Assembly (NCBI GenBank): GCA_000949895.1
Contig: JWIT01000010.1
Location: 226,430 to 290,429, forward strand
Direction of reading: 5' to 3'
DNA: 64,000 nt
Source: Agrobacterium arsenijevicii
Lineage (GTDB): Bacteria; Pseudomonadota; Alphaproteobacteria; Rhizobiales; Rhizobiaceae
The stretch's first letter is position 1. Each line of letters starts with the position of its first letter. Below, one piece after another: positions 59,915 to 64,000 of this stretch. The position numbers were made by a program, and so were the translations under genes. The notes under the pieces were generated by a model. It had not been told where the DNA came from. It made no database searches and saw only the letters and a program-made list of their open reading frames with translations.

Positions 59915-61252
59915 TCAACGATCCCTTTTATCGTCCATAAGCGCACGAGGCCAGACGATTGTGACCCGCGCTCCGGTTCCACTCAAACCTCGATTTTCAA
60001 AGGTAACGGTGGCGCCGGATCGTTCCAGCAACGTCTTGGCGATGAAAAGCCCGAGCCCGAGCCCGCCCGCCCGCGTGTCGTTGTGACGTTCGGTCACATA
60101 GGGTTCGCCGATGCGGGCAAGCACGTCATGGGCATAACCCGGCCCGTCATCCTCGATGGTGACGGCGATATTCTGCGAATCGTAATCGACGGTCACGGTC
60201 ACTTTTTCCCGCGCGTAGTCCACGCCGTTTTCGATGAGGTTGCCCAGCCCATAAATGACACCGGCATTCCGGACGCCGACAGGCTCGTCGATGCGATTGT
60301 TCTTTTCGACGAGCTCGAGACGGATGCCGAATTCCCGGTGTGGCGCCACCACCTCCTCGATCAGCGAGGAGAGTGGCAGGCGGCGCATATGTTCCTCATC
60401 ATCGGTGGAAAGCGATGTGAGGCGGCGAAGAATATCGCGGCATCTTTCGCTCTGGCTGCGTAGCAGCGCTATGTCTTCGCCAAACCTTTCATCATTGCCG
60501 AGTTCCCGCTCCATTTCCTTGGCAACGACGCTGATTGTTGCCAACGGCGTGCCCAATTCATGCGCGGCGGCGGCGGCGAGCCCGTCTAGCTGGGAAAGGT
60601 GCTTTTCCCGTTCCAGCACCAGTTCGGTCGCGGCCAGCGCGTCAGCCAGCTGGTTCGCCTCATGCGAAACGCGATAGGCATAAAAGGCCGCGAAAGAGGT
60701 CGTGGCGACGATCGCAACCCAGGTGCCGACATGCAGCAGAAGCTGGATGGGCAATACCTCATCGGGATACCAGGGAACCGGGAATGGCGAAAAAGCGATC
60801 GCCGTCGAGCAGATGATCGCAAAAGCGAGGAGAATGAGCGAGTGCCGAAGCGGCTGCGAGGCAAAGGCGATGATGACCTGCACGCAAATCAGCGGCGCGA
60901 AAGGATTGGAAAGGCCACCGGTGATGTAGATGAGCGCCGTCAATTGCAGCAGGTCGAACGCAAGCAGCAACGTCGCTTCCCAGGGCTCCAGACGATAGGT
61001 GGAGGGAAAGCGGGCGGTGAGAAACAGGTTGGCCAGCGCCAGCGCGGCGATCAAAAGGCTGCAAGCCAGAAGCGGCAGGGGGAAATGCAGCGCCGATGCG
61101 ACGAACAGGATCGTCGCGCTTTGTCCCGCAACGGCCAGCCAGCGCAGCCATACGATGGTTTGCAGCCTTATCCTGCGGCTGGCGCGGCCAAGCCTTGTGG
61201 TTTCGATCGGATGGCCAGCCACCTTCGTCTCCTTTGCACTTGTCATCGTCAT
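59915..61252 (-). CDS. actS: Redox sensor histidine kinase ActS (RegB/PrrB family)
   Basis: ActS senses quinone redox state and phosphorylates ActR. The 445-residue protein has about six TM segments (35-195), the ubiquinone-binding GGLSNPF at 112-118, the H-box with His231 in AAAAHELGTPLATIS, and the RegB redox cysteine position at Cys271 in SERCRDILRRL. The C-terminal ATPase domain ends with GGLGLGLFIAK. The start is the ATG at 61252, which overlaps the hrpB stop by one base; an ATG six bases in is also possible. Longer frames lie inside hrpB. Confidence 0.95.
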   Translation of the reverse strand: MTMTSAKETKVAGHPIETTRLGRASRRIRLQTIVWLRWLAVAGQSATILFVASALHFPLPLLACSLLIAALALANLFLTARFPSTYRLEPWEATLLLAFDLLQLTALIYITGGLSNPFAPLICVQVIIAFASQPLRHSLILLAFAIICSTAIAFSPFPVPWYPDEVLPIQLLLHVGTWVAIVATTSFAAFYAYRVSHEANQLADALAATELVLEREKHLSQLDGLAAAAAHELGTPLATISVVAKEMERELGNDERFGEDIALLRSQSERCRDILRRLTSLSTDDEEHMRRLPLSSLIEEVVAPHREFGIRLELVEKNNRIDEPVGVRNAGVIYGLGNLIENGVDYAREKVTVTVDYDSQNIAVTIEDDGPGYAHDVLARIGEPYVTERHNDTRAGGLGLGLFIAKTLLERSGATVTFENRGLSGTGARVTIVWPRALMDDKRDR

Positions 61253-63738
61253 CACGTTCCACGCGGTTTTACGCGGCTGGTCGGCAATGCCGATGCCGGG
61301 TCTTCCGGCCATGGATGGCGCGGATAACGCCCGCGCATATCCGCCCGCACGTCCTTCCAAGATCCCGCCCAGAAACCGGGAAGATCGCGTGTCGTCTGTA
61401 TCGGCCTGTGCGCGGGTGAGGTCAATTCCAGCAGCAACGGCAACCGCCCCTGCGCGATAGCCGGGTGGGCCGTCAGCCCGAAAAGCTCCTGCACGCGAAT
61501 TGAGAGTGTCGGTTCGCTGGCGTCGTAGCGGATGGGATGCCGCTGGCCAGTCGGGGCTTCGAAATGTGTCGGTGCGAGTCTGCCGAGATCGCGCACAACC
61601 TCATGGGGCACCAGAGACAAAAGTCCCTCGGAAAGGCTGCCGGGCCGGATATCCTGCAGGCTGCGCGCGCCATGCTGGAAGGGAACGAACCACTCATCCA
61701 GTCGTAAAAGCAATGCCTCATCGCTGACATCCGGCCAGGGTTCGCCGATGCTGGCGTTCAGAAAGCCGATCCTGTCACGCAATTGCAGGGTTTCCTTCGA
61801 GAAGGGAAGAATGGCGATACCGAATTCCCGAACCCCGTTGGCCAACGCCTGCGCCGCCCGTTCACCTTCGGGACGGGGCAGGGGCGTCTCGTCGAGAATG
61901 ATCGCCCCGAGGCGCGTAACGCGGCGCGCACGCGCCTGACCGCTCGCCTTGTCGAAAAGCAGCTGGTCCTGCTGCACGATAAGGTGCGGCATCCGCTCTT
62001 CTACATCGGCCCTCTCTATGCTTGCTGCGGAAAGAATACGCGGTTGCGCTGCCCGCCCGGTAACATCGGCCACTACCAGCATCCTGCTCGCCGCCAACCG
62101 TTCGGTCTCGGCAAGTTCGGCGCCCCGGCCATTCGCCATCACGTAGCGGCCGCGTGCGCCGCGTTGAAGGGCGATCCGGTCTGGATAGGCGTGCAGCAGC
62201 AAGGGGCCTGCCTCGCTCGGCTGCTCGGTTACCGCCTGCGCCCCGCCGATCGCATCGAGAAGTCTTGACGCCAGCTTGCGTGCCGCCTGCGCCCTTTCGC
62301 TTCTCTCGGAAAGAAAGCGTCGCAATCTTTCATCGAGATCGATGTCGTTTCCGCCCAGTCCCTGTTCCGTCAGCATGACGGCGAGCATCGCCGCCTTTTT
62401 TCCAGCACCCTCACTTGCCGACACAATCACCATTGCCGCCAGCCGCGGCGGCATTGAAAGGCCACGCATCAGGCGGCCGCGTTGTGTCAGCGCACCGCTT
62501 TCATCGAGTGCACCCAGATTTTTGAGAAGCGCGATCGATTCCTTCAGCGCCGCTTCGGGCGGTGTATCCAGAAATGCCAGCGCAGAGGGATCGTGAACAC
62601 CCCAATGGGCTAGATCCAGCGCAAGGCCGGAAAGATCGCTCGCCAGAATTTGCGGCGGCGTAAAAGCGTTGAGTGCTGCCGTTTGTCCCGGATGCCACAG
62701 ACGGATCGCGACGCCGGGTTCCGTTCGTCCGGCGCGACCGGCTCGCTGGTCGGCGGAAGCCCGCGACACCCGCACGGTTTCCAGTCTTGTGATTCCCGTT
62801 GCCGGTTCGAAGACCGGTAATCGCTGCAACCCGCTGTCGATCACCACACGCACGCCGTCGATGGTGATCGATGTCTCTGCGATTGAGGTGGCAAGCACGA
62901 TCTTGCGTCGCCCGGCCGGTGCCGGCTTGATCGCCGCATCCTGCTCCTTTTGCGAAAGGTTGCCGTAGAGCGGGATAATATCGGTATCGTCGGGAAAACG
63001 CCCCTCCAGCCGGTTGGCGGTGCGGGTGATTTCAGCCTGACCCGGCAGGAAAGCGAGGATGGAACCTGTTTCCGATGCATGGGCTTCCGTAATTGCCTTG
63101 GCAACCTTTTCTTCGATCGGGACGCCCTGCCAGCGATCCTCGTAGCGGGTGTCGATCGGGAAAGTCCGACCAAGGCTCTGTATAACCGGCGCCTCGCCCA
63201 TCAGCGCGCTGATGCGCTCGACATCGAGAGTGGCGGACATGACGAGGATGCGCAGATCCTCGCGCAATCCCTCCTGCACATCGAGCGCAAGCGCCAGCCC
63301 GAAATCACCGTCAAGCGAACGTTCGTGAAACTCGTCGAAAATCACCGTCGAAACGCCGGCAAGTTCGGGATCGTCCAGAACCATCCGCGCAAACACGCCT
63401 TCAGTCACCACTTCTATCCGGGTTCTTGAGGAGATGCGATTGTCGAGCCGCATGCGATAGCCGACGGTTTCCCCAACATTCTCGTGAAGCAGGTCAGCCA
63501 TACGCCCGGCCGCGGCCCGGGCGGCAAGCCGGCGTGGTTCGAGAAGAATGATCTTGCCGTCGCCCCGCCATTGCTCTCCCAAGAGATGAAGCGGCACCAG
63601 CGTCGTTTTGCCCGCACCCGGCGGAGCCGAAAGAACCGCGCGCTTTGCCCCACCCAGCGCTTCGGCGATGTCATCCAGAACATCGCTGACGGGAAGTTCG
63701 GGTAGATCGGTCTTAATAAGGGCTGGTGTTCTGGTCAT
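61252..63738 (-). CDS. hrpB: ATP-dependent RNA helicase HrpB
   Basis: HrpB is a DExH-box helicase. The 828-residue product from the ATG at 63738 (MTRTPALIKTDLP) has Walker A APPGAGKTT at 38-46, the motif-II box as DEFH at 135-138 (in IFDEFHERSLDGDFG), SATLD near 178 and QRAGRAGR near 330. The HrpB C-terminal region is complete. A start at 63891 would add 51 unlike residues. The RNA substrate is unknown. It is the first gene of an hrpB-actS-actR run. Confidence 0.93.
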   Translation of the reverse strand: MTRTPALIKTDLPELPVSDVLDDIAEALGGAKRAVLSAPPGAGKTTLVPLHLLGEQWRGDGKIILLEPRRLAARAAAGRMADLLHENVGETVGYRMRLDNRISSRTRIEVVTEGVFARMVLDDPELAGVSTVIFDEFHERSLDGDFGLALALDVQEGLREDLRILVMSATLDVERISALMGEAPVIQSLGRTFPIDTRYEDRWQGVPIEEKVAKAITEAHASETGSILAFLPGQAEITRTANRLEGRFPDDTDIIPLYGNLSQKEQDAAIKPAPAGRRKIVLATSIAETSITIDGVRVVIDSGLQRLPVFEPATGITRLETVRVSRASADQRAGRAGRTEPGVAIRLWHPGQTAALNAFTPPQILASDLSGLALDLAHWGVHDPSALAFLDTPPEAALKESIALLKNLGALDESGALTQRGRLMRGLSMPPRLAAMVIVSASEGAGKKAAMLAVMLTEQGLGGNDIDLDERLRRFLSERSERAQAARKLASRLLDAIGGAQAVTEQPSEAGPLLLHAYPDRIALQRGARGRYVMANGRGAELAETERLAASRMLVVADVTGRAAQPRILSAASIERADVEERMPHLIVQQDQLLFDKASGQARARRVTRLGAIILDETPLPRPEGERAAQALANGVREFGIAILPFSKETLQLRDRIGFLNASIGEPWPDVSDEALLLRLDEWFVPFQHGARSLQDIRPGSLSEGLLSLVPHEVVRDLGRLAPTHFEAPTGQRHPIRYDASEPTLSIRVQELFGLTAHPAIAQGRLPLLLELTSPAHRPIQTTRDLPGFWAGSWKDVRADMRGRYPRHPWPEDPASALPTSRVKPRGT

Positions 63739-64000
63739 GCAAACAGGCCTGCGGCAATCGGGTTGGTGTTTGAGCGTCTCATATGCCGTTTCTAAAGCAC
63801 GGCCCGGCGCTTTGACAGCCGGCTCTGAGGGTTTCACAAAAGCTCCTCCGGGAAAATCGGGGGGCCTCGCTGGCGATTTACGGGGGCACATAGGGATGGG
63901 AATCCGGATACGTGCCGAAAACGGAGGAGGATTTGGCCTCTTGTGTCACTTCCGGTTAAACTAACCTTTAAAATCAGTAACTTACCAAAAATGTCAGTTT
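63739..64000. other. Right-edge intergenic region
   Basis: No gene, RNA or clear repeat is supported in these 262 bases. The region presumably holds the hrpB promoter and the upstream flank of a gene outside the window. AT-rich sequence near 63955-64000 contains TTAA elements that do not form a full CtrA box. Confidence 0.5.

Noticed and set aside
63953..63980. CtrA box near the right edge
   Set aside because: TTAA elements are spaced eight bases apart rather than seven, and the gene they would control is not in the window.

Overview
This window is a core chromosomal segment of an alphaproteobacterium of the Rhizobiaceae, most likely Agrobacterium (the tumefaciens/fabrum complex). The clues are the ChvG/ChvI two-component pair, ActS/ActR, a short HprK with an EIIA-Man/HPr regulatory PTS, alphaproteobacterial-type AddAB, a DivL with tyrosine at the phospho-acceptor position, and the order parA-rsmG-mnmG-mnmE-rho-hemJ-hemE | origin | ppsR-maf-aroE-coaE-dnaQ. 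I recognise that order as the replication-origin neighbourhood of the Agrobacterium circular chromosome. No mobile element, CRISPR array, rRNA or tRNA was seen, and base composition looks uniform.

Layout. 1-7083 (minus strand): the start of parA, rsmG, mnmG, mnmE, rho, hemJ and hemE. 7084-7490: an AT-rich, DnaA-box-bearing intergenic region that is the probable oriC. 7491-11095 (plus): ppsR-maf-aroE-coaE-dnaQ, tightly packed. 11217-12351 (minus): secB and fxsA. 12493-17822 (plus): a four-gene overlapping run (Tim44-like protein, MltA, Smr, XRE regulator), then gyrB. 17924-21692: nitroreductase, FAH-family hydrolase, PHA depolymerase and a YgjP-like metalloprotease. 21795-26908 (plus): trpF-trpB-trpA-accD-folC. 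26958-38930 (minus): divL-tsaE/amgK-murU-addB-addA with trxA downstream. 39139-44507 (minus): chvI-chvG-hprK-EIIA-HPr and ahcY. 44847-47556 (plus): pckA, arfB and a BON/LysM protein. 47600-52227 (minus): hisB-DUF2628-hisH-hisA-hisF-hisE-coaA. 52432-57784 (plus): hslV-hslU, a DUF1402 protein and malate synthase G. 57867-63738: L,D-transpeptidase (minus), mmcB (plus), then hrpB-actS-actR (minus). The last 262 bases hold no gene I can support.

How the parts fit. Genome duplication and segregation dominate the left third: oriC, parA, gyrB, dnaQ and at least five parS-like CACGTG palindromes, two of them read as V/D-S-R-E-T inside rsmG and aroE. Cell-cycle control (divL), cell-wall recycling (murU and the AmgK half of a TsaE fusion) and double-strand-break repair (addAB) share one apparent operon. 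Acid and envelope sensing (ChvG/ChvI) is physically joined to the regulatory PTS (HprK, EIIA, HPr) and faces the gluconeogenic gene pckA. ActS/ActR adds redox control at the right end.

Most of the window is conserved housekeeping sequence and I saw no clearly undescribed system. The items most worth following up are the dispersed parS set, the divL operon, the AccD that has lost its zinc-ribbon cysteines, and palindromes upstream of ahcY, pckA and the FAH/nitroreductase pair. Start codons were moved inward from the longest open frame wherever a Shine-Dalgarno sequence, family length or gene overlap favoured it; each case is stated.
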